Translations under genes and position numbers: made by a program
Shown here: one piece after another, positions 22,590 to 33,299 of the stretch
Position numbering within the stretch: the first letter of the stretch is position 1
Layout: the number at the start of each line of letters is the position of its first letter
DNA from: Micrasema longulum
Lineage: Eukaryota; Arthropoda; Insecta; Trichoptera; Brachycentridae
DNA: 64,000 nucleotides
NCBI GenBank assembly: GCA_022494885.1
Contig: JAGVSM010004964.1
Location: forward strand, 62,001 to 126,000
Direction: 5' to 3'
The notes under the pieces: generated by a model
What the model was told of the DNA's origin: nothing
The model's input: the letters and a program-made list of their open reading frames with translations, nothing else
Databases searched by the model: none

Positions 22590-23335
22590 TAAGAATGAAT
22601 AATTTTATTATTATTATTATTGTTATTATGGATAACTTTTAAAGCGCCATTTTCGTGGTAAAATACCTCAAGGGCGCTTTACAAAGTGATTCTATTGTTA
22701 AATTAATTTAATTGAAGCTTTTCAATTTGTAATTTAATTAAAACAATTTATTTTGTTGTCACGTGCTACGGATTTATTCAAATGATTTAGAGAACAAGTG
22801 GGTTTTAAGTTTTTTCCGAAACATCACTTCACTTTCACAGCCTTGCACCTCTGCTGGGAGAGAATTCCATGCCATAGGGCCTGCGACCGCAAATGCGCGT
22901 TCACTAAATTTAGTGCGCCGTTTGCGTAGAGGTATAATAACTTTTCCTCTCGCCGTAGACGTAGCTGATCTAAGCGTGAGACGCCTGTCAGCTAGTTCAT
23001 CTGGAATGCATAGTTCCCTTAGATATTCCGGAGCAGAGTTGTGCAGTGACTTATACATAAGCCAACAGAGTTTGTATTCGACCCTCTGTGGAAAACGTAG
23101 CCAGTGTAGTTCCCGAAGTAGTGAAGTTATATGACTGAACTTAGAGATTCCGAAAATAAGTCTCGCTGCGGCATTCAATACATATTGTAGGCAAGTCATT
23201 TTGTTCGTTGGTAGACCTGCATAGATACCATTACAATAATCGAATCAAATCAAACGCATTTATTAATTGACGGGCGGCATCAACCTGCAAATTTTTGCGT
23301 ATGCATTTAATTTGTCTCAGCTGGTAGAAGCATGA
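22590..23335 (-). pseudogene. CR1/L2-type LINE ORF2 C-terminus plus 3' UTR
   Basis: Minus strand from 23335: SCFYQLRQIKCIRKNLQVDA, frameshift near 23243, then DYCNGIYAGLP, TCLQYVLNAAARLIFGISKF, HITSLLRELHWLRFPQRVEY, PEYLRELCIPDELADRRL, and AFAVAGPMAWNSLPAEV. The YQLR.I..IR, DYCN.L.AGLP, LQ.V.NAAARL, LHWLP...R, and A...WN.LP blocks identify a CR1/L2/Rex-type C-terminus, 141 codons open. The 3' UTR (22605-22745) has AAAGCGCCATTTTCGTGGTA and is found alone at 46637-46795 and 60960-61015. Confidence 0.85.
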
Positions 23336-23690
23336 ACTTATCGTTCTACTAATTTTTGTAAAAAGATTAAGTCTGTTATTGTCCTGCGATCCTCCAGAGT
23401 AGGTAAATTCAAAGAATTAAACAAAGAGATGTAGTTACCTTGTTCTATAGAAATATGCAGTTTGAAATTAATGAATCTCAAAAATTTTCGTTGGACTTTT
23501 TCAGCATTGTTTATGTGAATTTTGTAAAAAAGGGACCATATAGTAGAGTTGTACTCTAATTGGCTTCTAACTAAGGATATATACAAGAGTTTCATTATTT
23601 TAACTGATTCGAAATTCGTTATGGTTCTAAGAATGAAACCCAATGTTTTCATACCTTTAGAAGTACTTGGCTGATGTGGCCACAGAATTA
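23336..23690 (-). pseudogene. Jockey-like LINE RT C-terminus
   Basis: Open minus frame 23652-23338: MKTLGFILRTITNF, then LLYISLVRSQLEYNSTIW, INNAEKVQRKFLRFINFKL, FNSLNLPTLEDRRTITDLIF. The LYISLVRS.LEY...IW and QR.FLR.I and L..RR...DL.FL blocks are the C-terminal third of jockey-clade ORF2. It is joined directly to the CR1-type relic, so one copy inserted in or next to the other. Confidence 0.8.
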
Positions 23691-23759
23691 AGAATAGTCC
23701 AGAAGAAGCGTAAAATCATATTTAAATACACACAGTTTCGCCGCGCGCATAATTGAAGT

Positions 23760-24745
23760 CACCGCGTAATATTGCCAGATCGCAAATTTATTTATTTATT
23801 TATTTTATTAGGTAAACAAACAGTATGTACACATATATTGCCAATTTCTTTGTATATTAGAGTAAGAAACTTATGCACACACCAAAAAAATGGTTTACAC
23901 TTAATACAATAATTTAAATTATGTTCAATATAATAAATGTAAAAGAAACGAAATGAAATTTTTTTTATAAAATAATAATGTTAAATGTCTGCTTCTCTCA
24001 AAATTTCAATAATTTTTGACCTAAATTTACATACATTGTCACAAAAAATATCAGCCTCGGTAAATATATTGTTATATTGGTCGCATATTCTAGGTATTGT
24101 AGATTGTTTCAAATAGTTTGTTGACGCGTTTTCAGTGTAAAACAAAAGATTTTGTCTTGTCGGTCTAGATGGCACACGGAATGGAAGTCTTTCTAGTAGG
24201 TTAGGAGAATCAATTTTATTATTTATTAATTTGAATAAAAATAACTGGTTCAACATTATTCTTCGATTTTTAAGAGAGTTTATTCCATGGTACTGCATAC
24301 TTTCAGCATGATTAGAAAAGTTAATGTTTAACCGGTAGTCGACCTGCTTAAAAAAAATTTGTTGGACCCTTTCTAGTCTATTAATACTCACATTATAGTA
24401 AGGTGACCAAATAGGAGTACAATTTTCTACCTGGGGACGAACAAATGTTTTGTAGAGTTTTTCATATGTCTCTGCATGTTTAAAAGGTTTTGATACTCGC
24501 ATAATAAGTCCGACCATTTTATATGTTTTTTTAAGGACTGATTCAATATGAATATTAAACATTAGTTTCGAGTCAATAATAACACCTAAGTCGCGAATTT
24601 GACTATCTGTTATAGAGATCGGGGTATTATTAAAAGAGTAAGAAAAGCTGATTGTTGTTTGTTTGCGCGAAATAAAAAATGAATGACATTTACTTATATT
24701 TAATTCCAGTAAATTTTGATAACAATACTGAAAAAGTCAAATAAT
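23760..24745 (-). pseudogene. Jockey-clade LINE ORF2 C-terminal region with 3' UTR
   Basis: The minus frame runs from about 24745 (CYQNLLELNISKCHSFFIS) through IRDLGVIIDSKLMFNIHIE, YKTFVRPQVENCTPIWSPYY, and LERVQQIFFKQVDYRLNI, then SLKNRRIMLNQLFLFKLINN and IDSPNLLERLPFRVPSRPTR, to IIEILREADI (stop near 23981). It is uninterrupted for about 250 codons, the longest LINE frame here. The blocks (LN..KC..I, LGV..D..L.F..HI, Y.TFVR...E...P.WSP) are jockey-like, starting just after the RT catalytic core. The 3' UTR 23780-23975 is repeated alone at 42288. Confidence 0.85.
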
Positions 24746-26090
24746 ATAACCTTAACACAAATGTAAGGTAAAAAAAAAAAATTTGTTAATTTTTCTTAAA
24801 ATTTATTGTGCACTCGGAAACATTGATTGACACAACAGAGTAGATAAGTAAAGGGTCATTTAATCATAGTAATTGAATGAATGAACTTTAAATTTAAAAT
24901 CTAAAACAAATTTTATTTTTCAAAAAACGGATATTTTTATATCATGTCAAATAATTTTTGATGTTTTAAAGAAAATTTCGGTTAAAGGTCCACCACGGCG
25001 TTGCTTAATCCGAGGTTCAATTTTTATTATTTATCTTATTATATGAGCGAAGTAGGGTAAATTTTTTTACTACCCTGGCAACACTGAAGAAATTTCTATT
25101 TTGTTTCTTCGACAATCTGACAGATGGAAAAATAATTCCATTTTTAAGTAATGCATTAGTGACATACACATTCCTTTGCTAATTACACGTGAAATGTGAT
25201 TGCATCCTGTTTTTTTTAAGATTCTAGCAATATTTCTACACTTTAAAAGGACACAACACTGCATGGTTAAATTCGAAACAGGAGTTGCGTACTAAGGATG
25301 AACATTATTCTGTATAAAAAAAAGAATACAAACAATGTTAAAGTATAAATAAATATTAAAGTTTCTTTTAGTTTTTCCCATGAAAAGTTGAAGCATAATA
25401 AAAAAAAAATATATAAATATTTTAGAAAATTTCAAATTGCTTTTAATACAAGGAAATGTTTTCGGTATTTTTATATTTTAATTGACTTTTTTACACGATG
25501 CGTTTCCGGAACGTTTTCCACGCTGTAAATCGAAGATCCAATGTATTGAATCTAAGCGCTTAACTATAAATCTGACAATCGCCGCCATTTTCATCTCCCG
25601 CACGGCAAGATGGCCGCCGCGACAGAGTCAGTGAGATGGCACTACGAGCTCCAATTGGAATTGGGTTCCACAATCTAATTTCCTCCAGTCTATCGACTTA
25701 TGGAACTCATTAACGCGTCACCTTTTTTGTTTCGGAAATTGATTAGAGCAAAAAACGCCTCAGGCAAAGGAAATCACGCCGTTTTCTTTCATAGAAACCC
25801 TATACTCAAGTTCATACATCATTAATACAAATTTTAGACATAACGCACCAAGATCGTAAATCTAAATTAACAAAAATGCATTTGGCGTAAAATTCTGAAC
25901 GCTCAAGTTATAAATAAGCATATAAAATTATAAGTTAGATTACTACAGGTCTTGCAGCTACTGAGAGCATGGACGGCTGGAATTCTAGACCCCATTTACT
26001 AAATTAAGATATGAGATATTGAATCATTAAAATCAATCATTAAAATTTATCCATAAATTAGCCACTAATGTAATTGTAGTCGAAGAACTA
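24746..26090. other. Unassigned; contains a dispersed motif at 25951
   Basis: A GC-richer patch (25560-25650: GCCGCCATTTTCATCTCCC, AAGATGGCCGCCGCGACAG) stands out from the AT-rich background but has no long frame. CTTGCAGCTACTGAGAGCAT then GGACGGCTGGAATTCTAG at 25951-25986 repeats the motif at 3370. No gene is supported. Confidence 0.4.
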
Positions 26091-26094
26091 AAAC

Positions 26095-26395
26095 TAGTAA
26101 AAAATTGTAGTCAACATGGACATAATACGAGAATACCAGACAAATACCATATGCAACTATCTAAAACAAGACAAGGACAATCAAGACTAATGAACCAGGG
26201 ACTAAAATTATACAATAAACTACCAGACAAAACTAAACAAAAGACTCAGACAAACTTTTCAAAAGACGTAAAAAATATTATCTTGAACAACAGAGTATAA
26301 ATGAAAAATGTGTATATTATTTTATGTAATATGAATGTAATAATCCGTAAGGGTTTATAAATAAATTTTCAAATAAAAAAAAAAAAAAAAAAAAA
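26095..26395 (+). pseudogene. LINE ORF2 C-terminus with intact poly(A) tail
   Basis: The plus frame reads NIHGHNTRIPDKYHMQLSKT, then GLKLYNKLPDKTKQKTQTNF and SKDVKNIILNNRV with stop at about 26299. HN.NTR...YH......... .LYN.LP......FK is the end of LINE ORF2. The 3' UTR ends with CCGTAAGGGTTTATAAATAA and a 21-base poly(A) at 26375-26395. The uninterrupted A-run suggests a comparatively recent insertion. Confidence 0.75.
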
Positions 26396-26489
26396 CATTT
26401 ACCTATTGAAGCTAGATAACTAATCGTCTTGCAGGTACAAAATTCTAGCTACTTAAAATTATCAATAAATTTACAAATACAAACATTGA

Positions 26490-27060
26490 GCATAATATAA
26501 ACAAATTACAACATGGATGGAGAATACCTTAAATAAGGGAATATGGAAGTCTAGGCATTTACAGGGCTTATGACCTGTCATTGGCTGGTTTAAGTGGCCA
26601 CTTTACACACTTTGCAACATTCACCGATTTGCCCATGTTTGAACATCCATATTTCTTCAATTCTTCCATTTGTTGATTTTAGTGAAGTTAAAGAACTGTA
26701 ACCTTTATTGTTTTTGGACAAACTCAAATATTGTAATGAAACTAACTGGTCCAAGAAGAAGTTTAAAAATTGAAAAATTGTTTTCAGGCGGTATGCTTAG
26801 TATGTGAAATAATTCAGTCAGATGAACCTCTTCACAACAATAAAGATTTCAGCTCTTTAACTTCACTAAAATCAACAAATGGAACAATTGAAGAAATATG
26901 AATGTTCAAACATAGGCAAAATGGTGAATGTTACACAGTGTGTAAAGTGGCCACTTAAACCAGCCAATGACAGGTCGTATGCCCTGTAAATGCCTTGATT
27001 TCCATATTCCTTTATTTAAGGTATTCTTCATCCCTGTTGTAATTTGTTAACTTAAAAATC
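26490..27060. repeat. 380-bp family repeat, foldback with unique centre
   Basis: Left arm (plus, 26505-26700): TTACAACATGGATGGAGAAT, CATTTACAGGGCTTATGACC, GTGGCCACTTTACACACT, GAACATCCATATTTCTTCAA. Right arm (26865-27055) is its reverse complement, ending CCCTGTTGTAATTTGTTAA. Between them (26705-26860) lies the single-copy part of the unit with TCAGGCGGTATGCTTAGTAT. So two units are head to head. Confidence 0.85.
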
Positions 27061-27144
27061 GTTAATAACCAAATGAACAATATTTCTTTTAGTCCACTCC
27101 TGTCTTGCTTCAAAAATATTAATCTCATATCACAACCCTTTTTG

Positions 27145-27315
27145 GAAAAAAAGATTTGATTTACTGGCTCCACGTGTAGTATTTAGTAAACATGATAAAA
27201 ATAAAATAGGAAAGAATTCATTAGTTACGTAAATCTTGACGAAGAAGCTGTTTGCTTTGAAATCGGTCGGTGAAAAAAAATAGTAGTTAAAAGCAAAGCT
27301 GTTTTATTTATTTAA
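27145..27315 (+). mobile_element. Penelope-like element 3' terminal fragment
   Basis: CTCCACGTGTAGTATTTAGT, TTCATTAGTTACGTAAATC, the hammerhead-like motif (27231-27273), and AAAGCAAAGCTGTTTTATTT match in order the DNA just after the GIY-YIG frame at 41543-41700. The coding part is missing, so this is a solo terminal piece. Confidence 0.75.
27231..27273 (+). ncRNA. Hammerhead-ribozyme-like motif in PLE terminal repeat
   Basis: ATC, TTGACGA, A, GAAGC-TGTTT-GCTTT, GAA, ATCGGT, C, GGT. Stem I ATC/GGT pairs (one G-T) and stem II GAAGC/GCTTT pairs (one G-T). The core has T for C at its first position. The candidate cleavage base follows GGT. One extra A sits before stem II. Confidence 0.55.
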
Positions 27316-28794
27316 TTATAAATTATTTATTTTTTTCCATTCTTAAAACTACAGTAAAACATTTTTATTGTTTAATATAATGGAAAGCTGCGCAGAATCG
27401 CTTATAAGGACGATTCGACCCTGCAGTCTTGAAGATGTCGCAAAACCGATGAAATCGTTAACTGGCTATTCGAACTTGAGTATTTAAGTATCACTCGTTT
27501 TTTTATTTCTAAAGTAAATAACGAATGGAGGTTTTTCGATTTCTCTTGGCAAAGACAAATGCAATAATTTAGCTTCTCTTCATAGAAATTATTTATTGGT
27601 TTAAGACACACCCTCAGTGAGTCATCGGCATCCCTTATATCTAGAGGAAACTTGACTCATGGTGGTAGCTTAGAAAACATACATTCTTACTGCAGATCTG
27701 CCGTAGGGAAAGTACCTATAGAGAAATATCTATCTATATGGAACATTAAGTATAGCTCTGTAAGGCGCCATGTGCCATGAACATTCAAATCGAGCAATTG
27801 AAAAAAAATAAAAATTAAATGCAATAAGCTAGTTACGAGTATTTGGCTTCTTGAATTGGGTGTGAATAAAAGTTGCGTCCTTTTTTTCCAAAGAAGAGAA
27901 TAAGAAGGCGCGACTGAATAGATGATAAATAATAGTCTTTAAAGTATAGCTTGATTAGAATGACTTTTGTCAGAAAAAGTGACGACATAACTTTGTAGTA
28001 ACGTAAAAGGAGTTATTTATATTAAAACACGAAAAATCGTTGGCGTGTTGATTTTTTTAATACAATGCTTGACAAATAAATCAACATTAAAATATAAAAT
28101 CAGCTTGAAAATTAAAAAAAAAATAAACCTAATTATTAACGACGTTCTTACAAGGTTACATAATTTTGCAAAAACGTAAGAGATGGGACAAATTGATCGA
28201 ATAAAAAATAGTTCATTTGATGTTGTTCATGAAAAAAGTATAAATGTCTTATTTTTTTATGTATAATTGTGTTAAACACACTATAATAGGCTTGTTTTTA
28301 CCTTTTTATATCAATTGTCGGAAACAGAGTTTCATGATTGCATGAAATAACTGATAAAATCGATTTGATCAGTGGTCAGTAATTTCCCATCACTAATTAA
28401 ATTAGTTTGACAGCTGTCATTCTAATCAAGCTATATTTTAAGGAATTTAGAAGTGCCGATATTAGATTTTACTATGAGAACCGATGTGGCTAGTTTACAA
28501 AAGTTCTTTTAGATTTTAAATGTACATAGCCAATTAAAATAGTCAGTCTTCTATCTTGTTTATACTGCGGCTATTATATTAATAACCTTTTCTAATAGGG
28601 CTTTCCCTAAACAATCGATATTTCTATTTGTAAAATTCCGATTAATGACCATTTAATTAGTAATGTTTTATTTTGTATGTAGTTTTCGAGTGCTTTGTAA
28701 TCAGAAGTATTTAAATGAGGTATAATATGTTATTTAGAGGGAAAAGAATCATACACTATTTTATCATAAAACGTAGCACATACTTATTAAAAAT
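27316..28794. other. No assignable content
   Basis: AT-rich DNA. Two related pieces mention themselves at 27946-27966 and 28409-28433 (TAGCTTGATTAGAATGAC and its reverse), a short inverted pair. They could be the ends (about 490 bp apart) of a MITE-like element, but I cannot confirm a target duplication. Confidence 0.35.
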
Positions 28795-29215
28795 AAAAAA
28801 TAATATGATGCAATAACTTATATTTACTTATAAGTTATTAATTTAAAAATACTTGATACACTTCCACTTATTTATTTGACCAATTAGCGCTTTCACCCTT
28901 TAATGGGCATCTTCAGACTGGAGAACATTATACAGTGTAAGGATAATTTATATAAAACTAAATATTATCTTCAGTGTAGGTACATTTAAAAATAAATTGA
29001 AAAAGATACAATACGCAATATTTCAATGGAACAGAGTGAGACAAATCATTGAAACATGTGTTGGCGGTGTTCTGTAAGAGAAGATTCCATTATATAAAAA
29101 AACATTTATTGTTTTATTACAATGTACAGGGTATTTTTAAATTAATTAAAAAGTATTTTTAAATCAATAACTAAAATGTAAATATAAGTTATTACACCAT
29201 TACAATGGAATTCCA
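28795..29215 (-). mobile_element. Penelope-type terminal repeat, solo copy with inverted ends
   Basis: Matches 58980-59320 over most of its length (AAATACTTGATACACTTCCA, the hammerhead-like motif, CATTATACAGTGTAAGG, TTTCAATGGAACAGAGTGAG, CATGTGTTGGCGGTG, TTATTGTTTTATTACA). Its two ends (28800-28860 and 29140-29210) are inverted copies of one another. No coding region is attached in this copy. Confidence 0.7.
28880..28921 (-). ncRNA. Hammerhead-ribozyme-like motif, best-paired copy
   Basis: The minus strand reads CCAGT, CTGAAGA, T, GCCC-ATTAAA-GGGT, GAA, AGCGCT, A, ATTGG. The core CTGAAGA and GAA are intact. Stem I CCAGT/ATTGG pairs at all five positions (one G-T). Stem II GCCC/GGGT pairs at all four (one G-T). 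AGCGCT is self-complementary, so stem III can form between two copies. One extra T precedes stem II. Confidence 0.6.
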
Positions 29216-29873
29216 CCAAGAATCGTTAAGTAATAATTTAAATAAAATACAAAATAATATTTTAAAAACACAAACTAAAAGAAAACGGCAAATCAAGTCG
29301 GAAATAAAACAGTATCGATTAATTGACTTATTTTAAAAATAAATTACTGATGTTTATATCACTCTTTTTTTCAAACAATCGCATGCTAATGTCAGTATCA
29401 ATGGCGGCCTCGACATTTTTGACTTATTCAATACAAAAAGAATATATGTCACAGCATTATTATGCACTTATGTGAATTTGTGTACGGTTTCACTGTACAA
29501 CTTGGCATTTTCAAAATTCATAGGAGCTTATTTAAAAATAAAAATATTTTAGGTGTTTTTTGGTGGTACGAGTAGGTTGGACAAGCTTTATTTGGTAGGT
29601 TCATTAGTGTGATTTGCGGTATAGCCTGGAGAGACAATTAGAGCTTAGGTGTTTCGCAATTGATTCCCAGAAAAAAAAAGCTTTTCCGAACCCACGGTTC
29701 CAAAAACGATAAATTTTTACACGAATTACTTTTTGCGTACGCCAAAATCTATATAAACTTTACGGAAATAGTTAAATTGATAATGACAAAGTTCAGTGGT
29801 TTAAAAAAAACATAAAAAATTGATGCACTATCAAATTAAGCCAGAAAATAATTTATTTTATTTTATTAACACA
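29216..29873. other. No assignable content
   Basis: AT-rich, no recognisable frame, tail or repeat signature except short A-runs. Confidence 0.35.
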
Positions 29874-30762
29874 CTAGCGGACTCGACAGACGTTGTCCTG
29901 CCCGAACGTTGGCTTGACTGCTATTAGCTTGGATTTTTTTATTTATTGAAAAGTAGGTAGAAAGTACCTAGGTACTTATTTGTGGTTGAATTCCTAAACG
30001 TAAAATAATTTATTTTCAATTAAAGAATTCTTTTTGCAAATGTCGAACTCGGCTCTTCTCTCAAATAAGGGTGCACTTTATTTTGGTGGATTTTTCTGTT
30101 AGTGTCTATTTCAATTTATGTTGAAATTTTTGTTGGTTTGGATATGTGTTTATTATTACAATTGATATTTTGATGTTATTCTTGTACTTATATTTTTGTT
30201 GTCTATTGTTTGTATCTATATTGTTATTCCTTTTTGTATACGTTTTTCTTATTTTTATAAATGTAACTTGTTTTTGGCCGATGTTATCACGTTTCGGTAG
30301 AAGGCCCTAATAAAGAAAAAAAAAGAGTGCACTTTATTAATGAATGCGATTTTCAAAAATGTATTGAATGTCAGTTAGTATTAATTTAATACTACCAAAA
30401 ATCCAGTAAAAATATATACATTGGATGAAATTATAAGGGATGTAAGGAAAGAATCTGATTGGGATCCATAAAAGCGAACGTTGTTTGTAAACATTCAGAA
30501 AAAAACTTTTTTTTAAACACAAAAAAACAACATCCTTCCTTTTTTTTGTAGGTGCATTCTCATCGAATATGGCCCTGGTAGGTCGACGAAAAAAATATTT
30601 ATGCTTCTAACTTTTTTTACGCATCCGGTTGAAAATTTTAATATCTACGAACACGCGCAGCGCAGAGATCTACATTTCGCTGAAAACCGCACGTAAATCG
30701 GTTACGCCGTTTAAAAGAAGTTTAGTGATATCACACGTACAGAAGAATGGTATATATAAAGA
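29874..30762 (-). mobile_element. Helitron-like element carrying a nested retro-insertion
   Basis: Minus strand: starts TCTTTATATATACCATTCTT, then GTGTGATATCACTAAACTTC, AAACGGCGTAACCGATTTAC, GAAATGTAGATCTCTGCGCT. It ends GGCAAGCCTGACG-type sequence with GGACAACGTCTGTCGAGTCC and CTAG (29874-29877). No TIR and no coding region. A 244-bp insertion lies at 30083-30326. Confidence 0.75.
30083..30326 (+). mobile_element. LINE/SINE-type retro-insertion with 12-bp target duplication
   Basis: GTGCACTTTATT occurs at 30071-30082 and again at 30327-30338, flanking a 244-bp T-rich segment that ends GGCCCTAATAAAGAAAAAAAA. A long target duplication and an A-rich end show target-primed retrotransposition into the Helitron. 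The 3' part contains ACGTTTCGGTAGAAGGCCC. No coding frame, so it is a 5'-truncated LINE or SINE. Confidence 0.8.
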
Positions 30763-31289
30763 TACGGCAAAATCGCCTCTAACAAAACTTATAATATAAA
30801 TATATTTGTTTTAATTATTTATAAATAAAGAACATTTGATTTAGAAACAAAAATTAAACCCATAAATTCTACAACACATTCAGAAGCTGTTTAAATCAAT
30901 TTAAAGTAAATGTCTAAATCAAATTCAATAATTAAATATTTTAAGGGTAAATATAACAGGAAAATAATAAATCACTGTTTTATATAACAGTTATACTAAA
31001 GGCTTAATTACCATTAACCATTTTTGAAAAAGTTCATTAGGTTTAAATAATAAAAACAATATCCTACACTAAATATATCAGATACGTGGGAATAACTATT
31101 GCCGAGTTCCTAGAGTCTATTTCATACAGCATTACAAGTATACACTGTCCGTGAATTGTTGTTATAAAACGGTGGTAGTCATTTTTCCAGGCCCCCTGAA
31201 GTTGATGAGAGATAACAGTTCTGGGCAATCCCATATTGAATTTACAATTTGTACATTTTTATGTAGGTACCATATCGTAAAAGAACGAT
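30763..31289. other. No assignable content
   Basis: AT-rich; no frame or repeat recognised. Confidence 0.35.
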
Positions 31290-31632
31290 ATGTTCATGCT
31301 TCTACCAGCTGAAACAAATTAAATGCATACGCAAAAATTTGATGAGTGATGCCGCCCGTCAATTAATGATTAATTAATAATTTAATCCGTAGGGGTTGAT
31401 AAATACATTTTATTTTTTTTTCGGTAATAGTATCTACGCAGGTCTACCAATGAATAAAATGACTCGCCTACAGTCTGTATTAAATGCCGCAGCGAGACTT
31501 ATTTTCGGAATCTCTAAGTTCAGTCGTATCGACTACGTTTTCCACAGAGGGCGGAATACAAACTCTGTTGGCTAATGTGTAAATCACTGCACAACTCTGC
31601 TCCGGAATATCTAAGGGAACTATGCATCAGTG
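31290..31632 (+). pseudogene. CR1/L2-type LINE C-terminal fragment (plus)
   Basis: TTCATGCTTCTACCAGCTGA, ATGCATACGCAAAAATTTG and GATGCCGCCCGTCAATTAAT match the minus element at 22590-23335. After an unrelated 50-bp patch with a LINE-like tail (31362-31420), it resumes at GGTCTACCAATGAATAAAAT, AATGCCGCAGCGAGACTTAT, and CACAACTCTGCTCCGGAATA, breaking off at about 31632. It has frameshifts and a deletion near 31535. Confidence 0.8.
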
Positions 31633-31689
31633 GCGAGCCGTGATTTATTTTAAAGGTAATCTACAAAAAAACATTAATTTGTACTTACA

Positions 31690-32360
31690 TCTTTATAATA
31701 TATAATTCCTCTGTACGTGTGATGTCGCTGAACTCTTTCTAAACGGCTAAACCGATTTACGTGCGGTTTTCAGAGAAATTTCGATCTTTACGCTGTTCGT
31801 GTTCGTAGATATTAAAATCTTCAATCTATTTTGTAAAAAAGAAGTAAAGAGTATTAATATTTTATTCATCAATCTACCAGGGTTGCATTCGAGGAGAATG
31901 CATTGACAAAAAATTGAAAGATTTTGTTTTTTTGTTTATTAAAAAAGTTTGTTTTTAAACGTTTACAAACCGTATTTGTTTTTTGTGGATCTCAATCGGA
32001 TTATTTCCTTAAATTCATTAAAATTTCAATCCATTTATTTATTTTTACTGGATTTTTGGTAATACTAAAATTCAATACATTTTTTAAAAACGTAATCCAA
32101 CATAAGTACACCCCTCTGTTAGTGAGTAGACCGAAGTTTGACGTTTCTAAAAAGAATGCCACATTTGAAAAAATATTTATTTTATGTTTTGGAATTCAAC
32201 CATAAACCAGTACCTACTTAAATTTAATATTTGAATATTAACAATTTTTAGTTTTGGTATTTAATCACAAACAAGTACTTACGTCCCTATTTATCAATAA
32301 AAAGTCTTTTTTCAAGGCAAGCCAACGTTCGGACAGGACAACGTCTGTTGGGTCAGCTAT
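31690..32360 (+). mobile_element. Helitron-like non-autonomous element (plus)
   Basis: 5' end A|TCTTTATAATATATAATTCC, then GTGTGATGTCGCTGAACTCT, AAACGGCTAAACCGATTTAC, GCGGTTTTCAGAGAAATTTC. 3' end GGCAAGCCAACGTTCGGACA, GGACAACGTCTGTTGGGTCA, GCTAT|T. Length about 671 bp. The internal 93-codon frame (31924-32205) has no helicase motif and is not conserved in other copies. Confidence 0.75.
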
Positions 32361-32379
32361 TATACTGACAGAATTGGTT

Positions 32380-32670
32380 GGTTGGTTTTGACATGTAGAG
32401 CGAATGGACAGCAAAAGGACTGCTAAAAAGATCTACGATGTGAATGTTAATGGATGCAGAAAACGACCAAGACCGAGAAAGACATGGCACGATTAAGTCC
32501 ATCAAATACTTAAAGATGGACATATCAAGAGTAGGAATAATCGGCGTGCGTGCATGAAAAGATGTATGGATGTAGAGAAAGCGAGGTCTATGTGTAAAGA
32601 CAGAGTGATATGGCATTTTTTTCTCTCTGCCTACCCCTGAAGGGAAACTGCGTGATGGTTTGTTTGTTTG
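32380..32670 (+). pseudogene. RTE-family LINE 3' fragment
   Basis: Encodes, with stops, DMSRANGQQK-like sequence, then NVNGCRKRPRPRKTWHD (TAA in place of the next Gln) and RMDVEKARSMCKDRVIW. It ends CTGCGTGATGGTTTGTTTGT, the TTTG-type tail of this family. It belongs to the same family as 52938-53785. Confidence 0.75.
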
Positions 32671-33299
32671 TACTGACAAAATGCATTAAGCCATCAAAAA
32701 AGGTTCCGGGATAATCGTCTTTAAAGCTTTTTTATTCTTTAAACGCATTATTTCTTCCAAGATATTATTTTATTTTAATTTTTCTGAAGATTTAAAAAAA
32801 TTATCTTTGTTAAAACAAAAGCATAGCATAATTTTTTTAATCAGCATTTGGCACGTATATTTCAAAATATTTTTAATGTATCGAGGCTTTATTGACAGAA
32901 TGCATTAAGTCAACAGTCTATATGTTTCAAATATTTTTTAAATATAAGTACAAGATGTTGATTTCAAATGCTATGCCTAGAATGAAAATTACCTTTTAAA
33001 AAAATAATTAAAAATAAAATTTTGGGGAGTAACAAAGCGTCGAAAGAATAAAAAAGCCTTAAAGTAGATTATCCCGGAAAGTTTTTTAATGACTCAATGC
33101 ATTTTGTCAATAAAGCCTCAATATGTAAGTGATATAATTAAACATACTTTTTTTTCTGTGGTTCTGTGAAATTCAACACAAATGATAATTGTTATTAACC
33201 ACGCAATATTCGTAGCTTTATTTTATACTATTTTGATACAATTTTTGTAAAATAGTTCATTAAAAAATACCACAATGACATTCAGCAGATATTTCCATT
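32671..33299. other. Unassigned; internal inverted similarity
   Basis: TGACAAAATGCATTAAGCCA with TTCCGGGATAATC (32672-32720) recurs inverted at 33070-33120 (GATTATCCCGGAAAGTTTTT, AATGCATTTTGTCAATAAAG), and TTTATTGACAGAATGCATTA recurs at 32890. These are consistent with terminal inverted repeats of a roughly 450-bp MITE-like element (about 32671-33122). No protein. Confidence 0.5.

Noticed and set aside
31924..32205. 93-codon frame inside a Helitron
   Set aside because: It is not preserved in the other copies and lacks Rep or helicase motifs.
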